Shown here: positions 32,623 to 45,126 of the stretch, piece by piece
Layout: each line of letters opens with the position of its first letter
Position numbering within the stretch: position 1 is the stretch's first letter
Assembly: GCA_028829895.1 (NCBI GenBank)
Contig: CM054181.1
Span: 11,552,501-11,616,500, forward strand
DNA from: Sinotaia quadrata
Lineage: Eukaryota; Mollusca; Gastropoda; Architaenioglossa; Viviparidae
Direction: 5' to 3'
DNA length: 64,000 bases
The notes under the pieces: model-generated
The model's database searches: none
What the model was told of the DNA's origin: nothing
What the model saw: the letters and a program-made list of their open reading frames with translations, nothing else
Made by a program: the position numbers and the translations under genes

Positions 32623-33018
32623 ATAATCGCATATACATAGACATAGAATCTACATAGGTACTTGCCATACAAAGTTGTTTAAAGAGTAAAGTAATTTGTG
32701 CCACAATGAGAGAAAATAGGGAGACACGAAAGAAAATATTAAGTTTGTTGACAATCATGCACATATACATAACAAAAAACAATAAATGATAATAAATAAT
32801 ATAGGATAAATTTGTTTATACAAAAAAAAAAAAAACAAGCGTAACGTTTTCATATTGTGGATGCAGTATTAACGTCTTCCAAATAACCCATTTAGTCAAG
32901 ATGTGGGGGCGGGACACTATAAGCTGATTGTCAGACTCGGTCAATAATTAAAGTTATTGCTAACTTATGCTTTGATTGTAATGAAGAACTTCAGTCGGAC
33001 AGTGCAAGCACTTGGAAT
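32623..33018. other. Unannotated spacer
   Basis: AT-rich sequence including an A-homopolymer near 32822. Nothing supported. Confidence 0.6.
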
Positions 33019-33162
33019 GACGTATTAGTGCTTTGCGTGCTAAGATATTACACATTGTGTTGTATGACGTATTAGTGCTTTGCGTGCTAAGATATTACAC
33101 ATTGTGTTGTAAGACGTATTAGTGCTTTGCGTGCTAAGATATTACACTTTGTTTTGTATGAC
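33019..33162. repeat. 47-bp tandem repeat, three copies
   Basis: Three near-identical units of GACGTATTAGTGCTTTGCGT followed by GCTAAGATATTACAC. Confidence 0.96.
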
Positions 33163-33861
33163 GTTAGATGAATGAGTGACAAGTGATTACCTTTCACATT
33201 CAAATCCCACTAAGATGAAGTACCAGTTATCGGAAGCAAACTGTGATGCCAACGCCATCTAGTTAATGGTTATGATTAATATTATTATTTAATCACACAT
33301 ACTAATTACAAGTGAAAAGAATCTTAATTTATGATATTAATAATTCTCCAAAAAATACCCCTCGTCTGTTTCACTTGGCGGATTAGCGGTTGCTGCAAAC
33401 GTTTTCTCTCTTCCACAAACATTATAAACAAACATCACACAATATTTCAGTTGGATGAAAACTTCTTGCTAAAGAAGAAGATATTTAGCGAACCCCATCC
33501 ACCCATTTTCTTCTCCAACATAAGGTTTTCAGTATGTGTAAGAAGTTCAATAAATTTAACAATAAATTTAATAAATCAACAAATTACATACACCAAATGA
33601 AGATAATCAATAGAGCATTGCCATTTACATCAGAACAATGTTCAATTAATGCTGGACAATCATTCAGTTTTTCCTAGCATAGACATAAGAAAATTAATCA
33701 TAAATACATAATCAAATTCATGGATGTCATCACGGAAATGAGAGATTTTCAGAGAAATAATTAAAGTTAATGTACATAACCTGTTCAAAGTTTATGGCTG
33801 TTGCTGGCACATGTTTCATATTTATAACGATTTGCAGCAAGTCACTGCCTTTCATATTTAG
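33163..33861. other. Unannotated AT-rich sequence
   Basis: No array or supported gene. The 89-codon frame at 33331-33600 has AT-rich composition without a family signal. Confidence 0.5.
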
Positions 33862-34001
33862 GTGAGGTCCCACCTGTTCCTTCTAGACTAGAGGCACGTT
33901 ACACAACTGTTGCAGAAATTCCAAGCACGCCATGGAGAATCATTTTGAATTTCACCCGCACGATCAAGTACATCAGGAGGAATGTTCTTGATTTTCCATG
34001 A
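33862..34001 (+). other. Exon-like open frame ending in a stop
   Basis: After CATATTTAG the phase-1 frame reads EVPPVPSRLEARYTTVAEIP and continues through STPWRIILNFTRTIKYIRRN to TGA at 33999. The composition is protein-like and GC-richer than its surroundings, but I do not recognise it and the antisense strand is also open. Confidence 0.22.
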
Positions 34002-34550
34002 GCATTTACTCATCACACCTTAAGGAACATTCAAAATAATCTTAATGAATTTTCGCGACAAAATTCAAGACACAACTTCTGCCATATTGGTACTTGAATG
34101 GAATTCACAGGAATCAACTTACAGCAACATGTTTAACTGATAAGTTGAAGTCAATGCCGGATTCACACCAACATAATCTAGTAGAGCACAGTAGTACGAC
34201 ATGACAAAAGTACAACAAAAAGTCTTGCTCTGCAAAGTCAAATGAATGCAGCACTAAATTCCAGGCATATTTCATCTCTAAACTCCTTTCCCTCTTACAA
34301 ACATTCTCAACTTAGAAATCCTGCAACAATTTTGTTCGCCCGAATACACACAGCATAGGAATTATAGCATCAATCAAAATTCTCAAGTATAATGTACAAC
34401 GTAGTCAAATAAGTGAACATAAAAATATTGGTTCAATTACATAAGCATTATCTAATTAAAATCATAGATCAATGTCAAACATGTATTAAATATTTCTAAG
34501 TCAATTCTTTCTTTATCCACAGTTAACTTACCATAAGCTACCAATTGCCT
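34002..34550. other. Unannotated AT-rich sequence
   Basis: Nothing supported on either strand. Confidence 0.6.
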
Positions 34551-34811
34551 TTATGACTGGACTCGAGTTATATTTATATTCAAAGTAATTAGGATAGAGT
34601 ATTTCTTCAACAAAGAAACTTTCGGTCCATCCGCATTGGTTGAAGTTGTTATGAACAGTGTGAGACTATTAGTCAGAACAAGTATTCTTCCAGCTGGAAC
34701 TGGTTTGGACTGCGTCAGCAATTTTCTAGCATATTCTCCAATCAAGTAGTTTACTTCGATTATTTCTAATATTGCTGCAACATTTTCCGTCGACAAGGTT
34801 CCATTATCTTG
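34551..34811 (-). other. Exon-like minus-strand frame, unrecognised
   Basis: After TTTTTGAAAG on the minus strand the frame reads QDNGTLSTENVAAILEIIEV and goes on through PVPAGRILVLTNSLTLFITT to a stop at 34551. The helical start followed by a beta-like LVLTNSLTLFITT loosely recalls the GAIN region of adhesion GPCRs, which is a weak resemblance only. No donor in frame was found before the stop, so it could be a broken exon. Confidence 0.25.
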
Positions 34812-35585
34812 CTTTCAAAAATAAAGAGTTAAAAAAGAACAATATACCACCTTACCACAAAGCTAGTAACAATTCATTTATGGTTTTACGGGCCCATATC
34901 TGAAGGAAATGCGCCCGCAGTACCTATTGATCAACGTCACTTTTGTTTAATTAGAATCTGTTTATTAAACTATTTTAAAAAATAAATCTTCGTTAGTACA
35001 TTTACAAGATAGCGTATGATAGAACAGAAAGAGAAACAGCAGCCAGACAACAATAATAACAAGAATATAATCAACCATTTTCTTTCTTGTCGTTGAAATG
35101 ATCCACTAGCACAGATGGTTAGTGTTAGCAGCATTGGATAAAAAGGGGGATAATTTTCACCAATGGTCTGTATTTTGTCTTTTCTTTATTCTGGGCTCAC
35201 ATGTCATTTTATGTTTCTAATCGAATTTAGCATACAAGCCAGGGACAATATGATCATAGCTTGTTTGTGTAGTCAATTGTTTAAAAATTGAATTACAAAT
35301 AATGAAACATTTTCAAAATACTCTCGTAATCCAGACAAAAAATAAATTTCTAAAAATACGCAAATGCATATTCTCGTAGGTAGAGAGAAAGAAAAATGAA
35401 TTTCTAAAAGTACGGTAATGAATATAATATATTAAAGAAAAAAGATCCTTAGATGAAGTTAAGCTAATGCATATTAATTTTGTTTCAGATAGGCCAATTC
35501 ATAATCCTATATACAATCAGATTAGAAGAGGAATTTTGTAGGTTTTCAGTCTGCAGTACAGATATGTAGTTTAGTATCAAGCCAC
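34812..35585. other. Unannotated AT-rich sequence
   Basis: Nothing supported. Confidence 0.6.
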
Positions 35586-35595
35586 ACACGCGCGT

Positions 35596-35667
<72 letters not shown>
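35586..35667. repeat. GT microsatellite
   Basis: A pure GT run of about 70 bp, preceded by CACGCGCGTACG. Confidence 0.99.
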
Positions 35668-36059
35668 CGTTCTGCCCGTACTGTTTTGCTATTGTGATAT
35701 AAATTTTTGAAACAATGTATTAATGAAGAGTTGTGTCATTTGAAAATGCTGATTTGGGGTTGTGACTATTTGAAATGCTTTCTGATCATGTTAATTGTGA
35801 AACATTTTTAAATCTTTGCAGGTGTTCAGCGTGACAATGTTTTTGCTGAGAGTATTGCTTATTTTTTAAGTGTATGCAGTGTTTAGGAACTGGCTGGTAT
35901 TGTGTACGTACCCGATAGAATGAGAACAAAGGGACATTTTTGGGGGGAATTGCGTTCTCTGCATGGGAGGAGTTGTGTAATGTGGCGTTATTGAAGATTG
36001 AAGATTTTTCTCACGTTGTCCTCTGACAATTAAAAATACTATGAATTTGAAGCAGGGAT
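35668..36059. other. Unannotated spacer
   Basis: No supported feature. Confidence 0.6.
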
Positions 36060-36320
36060 AGAAGTGAATATAGAAAGCGACAGTACACAGTTCAGAATTC
36101 GTTTGAGAGAGATTTGAGAATTTGCAGTACACATTTCAAAATTATTTTGAGAAAAGAAACAGTTCAGTTGAGAATTTACCTTTAAGAAAAACAGTTCAGA
36201 ATTGGCTTTGAGAAAATAAAGACAGTTGACAATTTACCTTTAAGAAAAACAGTTCAGAGTTTGCTTTGAGAAGACAGTTAAGTTGACAATTTACCTTTAA
36301 GAAAAGATAGTTCAGTAAGA
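36060..36320. repeat. Degenerate ~50-bp minisatellite
   Basis: Units combine CAGTTCAGAATT, TTGAGAAAA and GACAATTTACCTTTAAG. About five imperfect copies. Confidence 0.8.
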
Positions 36321-36523
36321 AAGGTGAAGATTTGTCTCTGAAAGAAATAATGGAGATTTTGCAGTGAAGACTGCTTTGAGAGAGAAACAGTCTGTGTTGT
36401 GAATTTATTCTTTGGGAGAATGAAGTTTGTTTTTTCAAAACCAGAAGAAACAGACAGTTTGAGAGACTGCACGAAACTGGGAGTAAACTGGGTTTATTTA
36501 CTTGTGTGTCTTTTTTGTTGCCT

Positions 36524-36746
36524 TAGTGAGTGCCCCACGAAGTTACGATGGTGAAGAAATTGGGACAAGTCAATGCAGTGGAAGTTCACTCGGATTCAAA
36601 CTCCCACCATTTTTGGCGAGCCACACAGCCCAACTATGGTGAGAGATGAACCAGTTGCATGGACAGTCATTCTGGAATGTTTTGACCCAGACCTATACCG
36701 CGGGTTTTCGGTCACAATCCACGTAGACGTATTGGTGGAGGTGTGA
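36524..36746 (+). other. GC-richer exon-like segment, unrecognised
   Basis: A good acceptor (TTTTTTGTTGCCTTAG) precedes sequence open in several frames. The longest frame, 36555-36746, includes DEPVAWTVILECFDPDLYRG then FSVTIHVDVLVEV and stops at TGA. A donor-like ATG|GTGAGAG lies inside it. I do not recognise the product; a relic of a mobile element is possible. Confidence 0.22.
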
Positions 36747-36781
36747 CGTTATGGCACGAAGACATCTCACTGATATCTACA

Positions 36782-36784
<3 letters not shown>

Positions 36785-36836
<52 letters not shown>
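36785..36836. repeat. TC microsatellite
   Basis: A pure TC run of about 50 bp. Confidence 0.99.
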
Positions 36837-37231
36837 AAAAAAATTACAATTCAACATTAGAGTCAATGTCAAATCACAAGTTAGTCCTATCAAAGAATAG
36901 AAATGGAGTTATTAGAGGTAGGCTATTGTAAAATCTTTACATGACCTTGATTAAATGTTGTTTGAACAGTCTTCATTTGTTTTTGCAACAATGTCACCAT
37001 GTCACAACGTCACAATGTCCATGTCAACAAATGTCTCCCCCCACATGCGTAGAAAAATATTGACGTACTGTTATATTCTCAAATGAACTTCAATGTTCTC
37101 CTCACCGTGTCAGTTCGTTCAAGCAGAACACGATGATTACAGCAATCACTCTGTACCAGAATTCTCGAGATGTATCCAGCATACCCACGAAAGTGTACAC
37201 GTATTCCGTTATGCTTATACACCGCAAAAGA
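36837..37231. other. Unannotated spacer
   Basis: Nothing supported apart from a CA/TGTCA-rich stretch near 36985-37030. Confidence 0.55.
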
Positions 37232-37450
37232 AAGTCCCTCTCCTCCGTTCTCATAAATAATAATCATTGGATAATAGAAAACATGACATCAGCAAACTAG
37301 AATATTCTTGCCTCCAGCTGTTTACTTCAACTCAGACACTTTAAAAAATAACACCATAGGGAGTGCCCAATGTCGGGTTACTCTGACAATTTAGCAAATA
37401 GTATAACAATTAAATTTAAATACAGGGAGAGGCAAATTTACTCTGTCACA
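37232..37450 (-). repeat. Dispersed repeat family 1, copy C (truncated)
   Basis: Minus-strand copy with the ATAATCATTGGAT block, AATATTCTTGCCTCCAGCTG and the terminal GGCAAATTTACTCTGTC. It abuts a minisatellite on its right. Confidence 0.85.
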
Positions 37451-37464
37451 TTATCTACGTAATG

Positions 37465-37945
37465 TAGTCTGATTACAACTATTAATCTACAATAATACTG
37501 TCCGATACAACTAAATTTATATCTACAATAATGCTGTCCTATACAACTGTATGTTTACAATAATGCTGTTCGATGTAACTACATATCCAAACTATTGTAG
37601 TCAGATACAATTAGGTATGTACAATAATGCAGTCTGATATAGTTACTTATTTACAATAATTCAGTCCAACACAAGTAAAAAAAGTACAAATAATTCAGTC
37701 CGATACAACTACATATCTACAATATTGCACTCCTATCATTATTAAATATTTACAGTAATGAAATCAGAGATACAGCTACATATCTACAATAATGAAATCC
37801 GACAAAAACTGCATCCCTATACTAATGAAATCCGACAAACAATTACCTCCGGACAATAATGAAATCCGACAAAAACTACATCCCTACAATAATAAAATCC
37901 GACAAACAACAACATTCATATAATAATTAAATCCGATATTCAGAC
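37465..37945. repeat. ~36-bp minisatellite
   Basis: About 13 diverged units of CTACAATAATG(A/C)A(A/G)TCCGA then TACAACTACATAT. Confidence 0.88.
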
Positions 37946-38206
37946 ACATGTACTGTCAACAGTGCCCACCCCCCACCCCCGTAATGCGCTAGCGATTTGC
38001 AGATATACATGGTTCAATTTATAGTGAATTAACGTCAAGTCTATTTTACAAAGAAAGTACAGGATTTGTTAACTAAACTTAGTCAGTGATCTTTAAAGAG
38101 CGGAACGTTGCGGTAAGACTCCAACTCTGTTGCATAGCAATGGGGAATAAATGAAGCGAGTTTGAATTGTTGGCAAGGGTTATTTCTCTTGATCCAGTCC
38201 GCAATT

Positions 38207-38329
<123 letters not shown>

Positions 38330-38831
38330 CGTTGATTGCCATTTGCTGAATTATGTTGAATGCAAGTTTTGATTCACGACGAATATTGCTGCTGGAAACA
38401 TGACGCAAAGTATTTCTTGAATCATGGTTGAATGTAATTTCTTGAAACCGTTTTAAAATCATTCCTAGAATCATGTTTAATTTCATCATTGTTTATTTTA
38501 TTGCTTGAATAATGTTTAACACAATTGATATAATCATGTTTAATGTCATTTTTATAAAATAATGGCTAGGATTATGTTTAATAGCATTGTTTGAAACATG
38601 TCTAATATAATTGCTTGAATCATATTTAATATTGCTTATTAATCAAGTTTAATATCGTTCTATGAATCAAGTTTAATATCTATCGTTCTATGAATCAAGT
38701 TTAATCTCATTGGTAGAAAACTGTTTAACATATTTGTTTGATTCATATTCAATATCAATGCTTGAATCAAGTTTAATATAACTGATTATATAGTGTTTAA
38801 TATCATTGTTTGAATCATATTTAATATTGAT

Positions 38832-39350
<519 letters not shown>

Positions 39351-39530
39351 ACTTATATTAAGTAAAGATGTACTATGTAAGTTGATTTATTTACAAAAAA
39401 CTTATTAGTTTTATGAACATGTTCAATTGAAACAATGTAAAGTGTTTATAATGCTATACACAAGCATCGTAGTTAACAATCTAGTCACGTAAAACGCAAT
39501 TATAATACCAACAGCAATGCACAAACATTT

Positions 39531-39836
39531 CTTAAGTCCATTCTCTCTCAATCAGTCAGTTAACTCACCATTAAGCTAACGGTCACCTCTCATGACCGGA
39601 CTTCCACTCCAAATTCAAAGTGATTTGAATATAAATTATTTTCATCCGGTAAACTTTGATCTCAGCCTAATGTCTAGTGTTTTTCTTTATAAATCTTAAC
39701 CATTGGATAATACAAACTACTCATCCAGTAAATTTTCCTGTCATAATCTCTAAATTATGTAATTGATATATAAATTGTTAAATGTCAAAGTGACCCGACC
39801 TTGGGCATTGCTTATAATGATATTTTTGTAAGTGAC
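39531..39836. repeat. Dispersed repeat family 1, copy E (rearranged)
   Basis: The segment 39531-39745 is in minus orientation (CATTCTCTCTCAATCAGTC onwards). The final ~90 bp (CGACCTTGGGCATTG block) is in plus orientation. With copy D it makes a large inverted structure, suggesting an element with long inverted ends or a later inversion. Confidence 0.7.
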
Positions 39837-40010
39837 AAGATTTCAATCAAGCTTAATATCATTGCTTAAAATAACCTTATTATCGCTGCTTGAATCACAT
39901 TTAATAATCAAATTTAACATCACTGTTTGAATCACGTTTAATATCATTGTTTGAATCACGATTAAAAATGACTCCGTGAATCGTATTTGGTAGGACTGAT
40001 TGAAATTTGT

Positions 40011-40935
40011 GAATATTAAACTTTCTCACGTTTAAAACAAAACAAATATTTTGTACAAGTTGTATATCACTGTTTGTTGCGTATTGAGTATCATTTCTTT
40101 AGTATTGAATACGACTGCTTGAATGATGCTGAATAAATAATTAAATCTTGCTGAATTTCTGCTTAATTATGTTGAATATGACTGTTGATACAGAACCTAA
40201 ATCATGTTGAAGAAGGCTGTGCTGCCAAAACTTCTCTGCTAGCCTAATTCACACAGTGATTGTTTGACCTTGAAGAACATTTCTCTTGGCGGATTGCATG
40301 TCTAAGTTTGATTGTTTATCGATTGGTAAGTTAACTCCTACAGCCAGAAGATATTAAATGAGACTGGCTTTACAGAGTCTGTTCAGTCTCTTGTCGATTT
40401 CACCTTACAAGTCAATTTCAAATAACTGTCAACTCTAATTCTGGTAGCTTTTACAGTTTGAGATCGTTGACAAAGAACTGTCATTTAACTCAGCATTGCA
40501 CTAACAGACACATAGGTGTGGTTAAAAACGCATGGAATTATTGTCTCCACTGTTGACAGCACTCAAAGTTGTTGCATCAAGTAGAAGCAATTAAACAGTA
40601 CGAGAAGACAAATTGACAAGAATACACGAAACAGACATCGCTTTGATAATATAATGTATGTGAGCATTTAAAATTAAGGAAAGTGTATAAATGACGCATA
40701 AAGGGTCATCGTCGGATGAAGATCAAGGCGCAGCTGTTGAAATCTTATCACAATAAACTAGACACAACAGCTATAAGAAGGGCTAACATACAGAATGTCT
40801 AGGCATTAAGCACTACAATAATGGCTAGTAATTAAGCACTATACACAGAACAAAATCATAAGCAGCGCGCCAAAACAAAAGGACAAGTAAAAATAATTTT
40901 GAAAACAAACAGAAATAAATAACTCCCAAACACGT
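40011..40935. other. Unannotated sequence
   Basis: AT-rich. No open frame of note. The region 40680-40930 may be the diverged upstream part of the LINE remnant that follows. Confidence 0.45.
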
Positions 40936-41165
40936 AAGTTCATTGGCATCATCTTCGACGAAAGTAGAACATTTTCTCAACACATCTCTAACGTCTATGC
41001 AAAAACCAGTTAAATATTAAATATACTTTGAATGACGAAAGGACAAGAAAGGGGGACGGATGCCGCACACTCTGCAAAAAGCCACAAGATCACTAATAAA
41101 TTCCATAACAGATCATGGCATTACCACATACAGGGCCACTATCAAACCCCAAAGACGACTAGTTT
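40936..41165 (+). pseudogene. Decayed non-LTR reverse transcriptase, thumb region
   Basis: The frame reads KFIGIIFDESRTFSQHISNV then YAKTS before a stop. After further stops and a frameshift it continues with LQKATRSLINSITDHGITTY. Order and spacing match the conserved FLGV-D...HI..L..K / L...Y.S.I.....YG...Y segment downstream of the catalytic domain in Jockey-like LINE reverse transcriptases. Multiple stops mark it as a dead fragment. Confidence 0.65.
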
Positions 41166-41269
41166 GATGTTTTATGTCATAATCACCTCTCGAGCACATT
41201 GGCTGTAAGAAACAAATCCCAAGTCCCAAACACTGTTACTAGACGTCACTGGAAAAAATATACCATCCA

Positions 41270-41560
41270 TCACCGAACGTCCCCTGTTAGACAATACACT
41301 AAATTACTGGGCATCACTGATAAACAATACACTCCATTATTGGATTTAACCTGATGGACAATACGCTCCATTGCTGGACAACACTGAAAAACAATACACT
41401 GGTTACTACACTTAACCTTATAGACAATAACACTCCAATGCCGGACGTCACCTGATAGACAGTACACTCTATTGCCGGACATCACCTGATAGACACTACA
41501 CTCCATTGCCGGACGTCACCTGATAGACAACACTCCATTGCTTGACGTCACTGATAGACA
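41270..41560. repeat. ~36-bp minisatellite
   Basis: About eight units of CTCCATTGCCGGACGTCACC followed by TGATAGACAATACA, diverging to the left. Confidence 0.9.
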
Positions 41561-41561
41561 A

Positions 41562-41564
41562 TAC

Positions 41565-41622
<58 letters not shown>
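41562..41622. repeat. CT/CA compound microsatellite
   Basis: A CT run followed by a CA run. Confidence 0.98.
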
Positions 41623-41626
<4 letters not shown>

Positions 41627-41874
41627 GTGAAATACAATCACGCCAGAAATAGTTTAGTCTGGAATAAAAGGAAAAGCGAGGAAAGCAAATGAAAGAGACT
41701 ATATTTTAGATAAAAAAGACAGAAAGATAAACTAGCTGCTGCGAATGATTATGTACATAGTAAATTGAAGAATATTGAAACAGTGACAATATCTTTGATG
41801 AAATAAATTATCCGTGGTGTGTTTCTATAATATATCGTGTCCATAACTTTCACTTCTTCTTTCTTTCTCTGTAG

Positions 41875-41953
41875 GTTGTGCTGCGATTGCAATTATTGAA
41901 CTGGTTCCAAGTAATGAGTTCGTGTGGAAAATAATTCTTTTCCTAGCGCGTAG
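41875..41953 (+). other. Candidate isolated exon, MFS-transporter-like
   Basis: A 79-nt segment sits between a strong acceptor (TTCTTTCTTTCTCTGTAG) and a good donor (GTAG|GTATGT). The phase-1 frame reads CAAIAIIELVPSNEFVWKII then LFLAR. Two hydrophobic stretches separated by a short polar loop, followed by an (A)R at the exon end, resemble the TM9-TM10 region of SV2/SVOP- or SLC22-type major facilitator proteins. No neighbouring exon of such a gene was found in the window. Confidence 0.32.
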
Positions 41954-42500
41954 GTATGTCACCTCTGACTGTCTCTCGTTGTATTTTGGGTTATTTCCCC
42001 TGAGTGTTGCACATTTGTCACGGAGATGATGAGCAACCAGGGATCTAGCTAGGGTTTACAACCAAATTGCTTGGACATACAAACTGGTGCAATAGATGAA
42101 TTACATATTCCTAATGTAACTAACAATTTAGTTCTTATTACGAAATCTTTTCTTATGGAATGTCTTACATAAGAGTTATTTCCCTTTTGAAAATATCTCT
42201 TAACCAGAACATCTCCCACTAAATGCCTCTGACATGAATGTGTTTCTCATTTAAAGTGTGATAACAATTCTGCAAAATATATTTGCGAAATTATTTATCA
42301 CACTTCACCTCCAGAATAGATACTAGTAACCATTATATAAATTCTTTGATTCGTTTAAAGAATACCGAAGAAAATACACCAAGTTACATACTGATATAAT
42401 GCAGTAACAAATATAAATTAATTTATTCCACCGACAGAGGACGGTTGAGGATGTGTGCCAATCTGGAGACAATGCATTAATACTAGAAGAAATATACAAC
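41954..42500. other. Unannotated sequence
   Basis: AT-rich. Nothing supported. Confidence 0.55.
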
Positions 42501-42932
42501 TTAAATTCTAATATTAAAATCAGTAACGCTTTTGATCTCATACAGTTGACTGTTGAAACAGTTATGCTGAACAAAATAATAACTGAAGAACACACCATTT
42601 ACAAAGAACAGAAAATTTAGAATAAATAATGTATATTTTGACTCTCCTGTTGCTGTGATGTTATATGATTGGACTTTTTTTCCAAGGTCAGTCTTTAACT
42701 GCAAGTCCTTGAATGATGAACAGGTAATGCTTGTCGTGACCTCTCGTCCATCTGTGTCAAACGTACGCTCTAAGAGTGAAACATTTACGAGAATTTCAAG
42801 GACAAAATTAATAAGGTCCCCCAAATCAAGGAATCTTAAATAGTTAAAATACTTTCTAAAGGTGGCAGAAAATGTATATTGTGAAGCGTATTCTAGAGTT
42901 TTTCTGACTTTATTTTGGGTAGATACACCCAA
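42501..42932 (-). other. Longest non-repetitive ORF outside the main gene, unrecognised
   Basis: A 143-codon minus-strand frame. The acceptor-like TTTTCTGCCACCTTTAG inside it would start an exon at KYFNYLRFLDLGDLINFVLE, followed by ILVNVSLLERTFDTDGREVT and SSFKDLQLKTDLGKKVQSYN. The composition is protein-like, with repeated Leu/Asp patterns, but no family was recognised. No clear donor was found. A chance frame cannot be excluded in AT-rich sequence. Confidence 0.28.
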
Positions 42933-42984
42933 GCAAGGAAACTAATGTATAACTTTCGTTAGCAAATAGGTTGTGTCATAACTA

Positions 42985-43258
42985 ATGATATTCAGCAACA
43001 ACAATCATGCAGGACTAATGATATTCAGCAACAACAATCATGCAGGACTAATGATATTCAGCAACAACAATCATGCAGGACTAATGATATTCAGCAACAA
43101 CAATCATGCAGGACTAATGATATTCAGCAATAGCAATCATGCAGGACTAATGATATTCAGCAATAGCAATCATGCAGGACTAATGATATTCAGTAATAGC
43201 AATTATGCTGGACTAATGATATTCAGCAATAGCAATCATGCAGGACTAATGATATTCC
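42985..43258. repeat. 33-bp minisatellite, eight copies
   Basis: Near-identical units of ACTAATGATATTCAGCAACA followed by ACAATCATGCAGG. The period divides by three, so a false 11-residue peptide repeat appears. Confidence 0.98.
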
Positions 43259-43359
43259 TTCCACTGTATTGAAGTGTGATTTTGATAATGAACGATACAC
43301 AGATAAGAACATTCTATGAAGGTTGAAAAAAGAATTAAAAATTGAAAGATTGAAAACGT

Positions 43360-43570
43360 AGTATTTTGTTCATGCTATTTATAATTTTATTTTCTGTTCC
43401 AAGTTGTATTATAGTTCATGACATTTATAATTGTGTATTGTGTATTTGTAATATTTTTGTTCAAGACATTTATAATTTTATTGTGTGTTCCTTTCTGTAT
43501 TTTTGTTCATGCTATTTATAATTTTAATGTGTGTTCCTTGCTTTATTTTTGTTCATGCAGTTTATAACTT
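43360..43570. repeat. Degenerate tandem repeat
   Basis: Units of TTTGTTCATGCTATTTATAA then TTTTATTGTGTGTTCC, about four imperfect copies. Confidence 0.8.
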
Positions 43571-43689
43571 AAAACTTTCCTCATTGTGATATGTTGGTCT
43601 CCAGTAGTGAAAATTAGGTCCATTTTGTATATAGTCTTCGTTAGCTACTGTCCAAGTGACCAAGTCTCCTCTAGACATCTGCCTACAGT

Positions 43690-44035
43690 TTTCCCTCTAA
43701 CTACCAGTAAAATCCCTAACTACAAGTAAAATAATCTCTAATTACAATCAACTGTCTTACCAAACTATTAGTCCACATTCCTCTCTAGCTATCTCTCCAC
43801 ATTTTTCTCTAGATATGTGTAAACCATATCCTCTAACTGCTAGTACACAGTCTTTTCTATCTACTACCAGTCAACAGTCCTTTCTAACTACTACTAGTCC
43901 ACAGTCCTTTCTAACTACTACCAGTCCACAGTCTTTTCTAACTAGCTATCTGTCAACAGTATTCTTTAGTCACCGGTCAACAGTCTTTTCTAACTATCTG
44001 TCAACATATTTCCCGTGGTATCTGTCCAAAGTAGA
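43690..44035. repeat. ~30-bp minisatellite
   Basis: About ten diverged units of CTACTACCAGTCCACAGTCT followed by TTTCTAA. Confidence 0.85.
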
Positions 44036-44629
44036 ATGCAATAAATGCTATTTATGCTACGCTTTACAGTCTGGCTCCATATAATACGTATGTCTGACCT
44101 CAGTGAGTAGTGTAAACCTCAATAGAAGTCTGCGCCCTCTTTCAAGTAAATTGTCAAAACCCCGAGAGCAACGCATCAAGCCGTATGGTCAGCATTCTTC
44201 TGAGTAAATCTGTCTTGGTGTCTTTTGAGCGGAGACACAAAGATACCGTGGCATTTTCCAGAGATTTTCTGAATACATCTTTCTTTTCAGCAATTCTTCG
44301 TCTGTAAAATTTATTTTTATTTGCTTTTTTTGTGCAGTGTATTTTGCACGAAGAATCATTGACTTTAGTATATTATCTTCAGAGTACTTTTATGTTGGAG
44401 TAGTATACACATTAAGATCTTTAATGCATAACGTTTTTAAAACCGCTTAGAGCTTTTATAAGATTAGGCGGTGATATTTTTCATTTTAAATAATTATTGT
44501 CATATCTGTACTTTAATTTTAATTTTATTATTAAATAGCTGCCGCAGAAAGCAAACCCACAACAATCTGAAGTGCTGACCTACAACAGACATTCACTACT
44601 TTAACTATTCTTAGGGAAAATTTCCACGG
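44036..44629. other. Unannotated spacer
   Basis: Nothing supported. Confidence 0.55.
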
Positions 44630-44890
44630 ATGAGTCATTCTGCTGAGTGCAATTGCCCGTTTTGAGGCAATTTAACTAAATTTCCAGACTAGCGCAATGC
44701 TAATACAATTGCGTGTTTTGAGCCACTTTAACTAATTTGCTAACTTAGCGTCATATTAATGCATCTGACTTGTTTTGAGCACCTTAACTAAATTGCCAAC
44801 TTAGCGTAATATTTATCCATTTACCTGTTTTAAGCCATTTTGAATAAATTGGCCAGCTTATCGCCATATTAAACCAATTCTCTGTTTAGA
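44630..44890. repeat. Degenerate ~60-bp minisatellite
   Basis: About four units of GTTTTGAGCCACTTTAACTA followed by AATTGCCAACTTAGCG. Confidence 0.85.
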
Positions 44891-45126
44891 GCCACATAAA
44901 AATAATTATAAGGTTAATTATCCTTTCAGATTGCATCCACATCAACGCCTTTTACCATTCGCTATCATCACATTATTGTCACCATTACCACCACCACCAT
45001 CATCATCATCTTACTATTATTATTATTTTGAGTAGTAGTAGTGGTAGCGAAAAACGGCCACGTAGTGTTTTAACATTTATTTCTTGATTGTTAGTGACGA
45101 AATTAATCTGGCAGTCACTGTCTTGA

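Noticed and set aside
42985..43272. Peptide repeat MIFSNNNHAGL
   Set aside because: Read-through of a homogeneous 33-bp noncoding minisatellite. No start context or flanking coding sequence.
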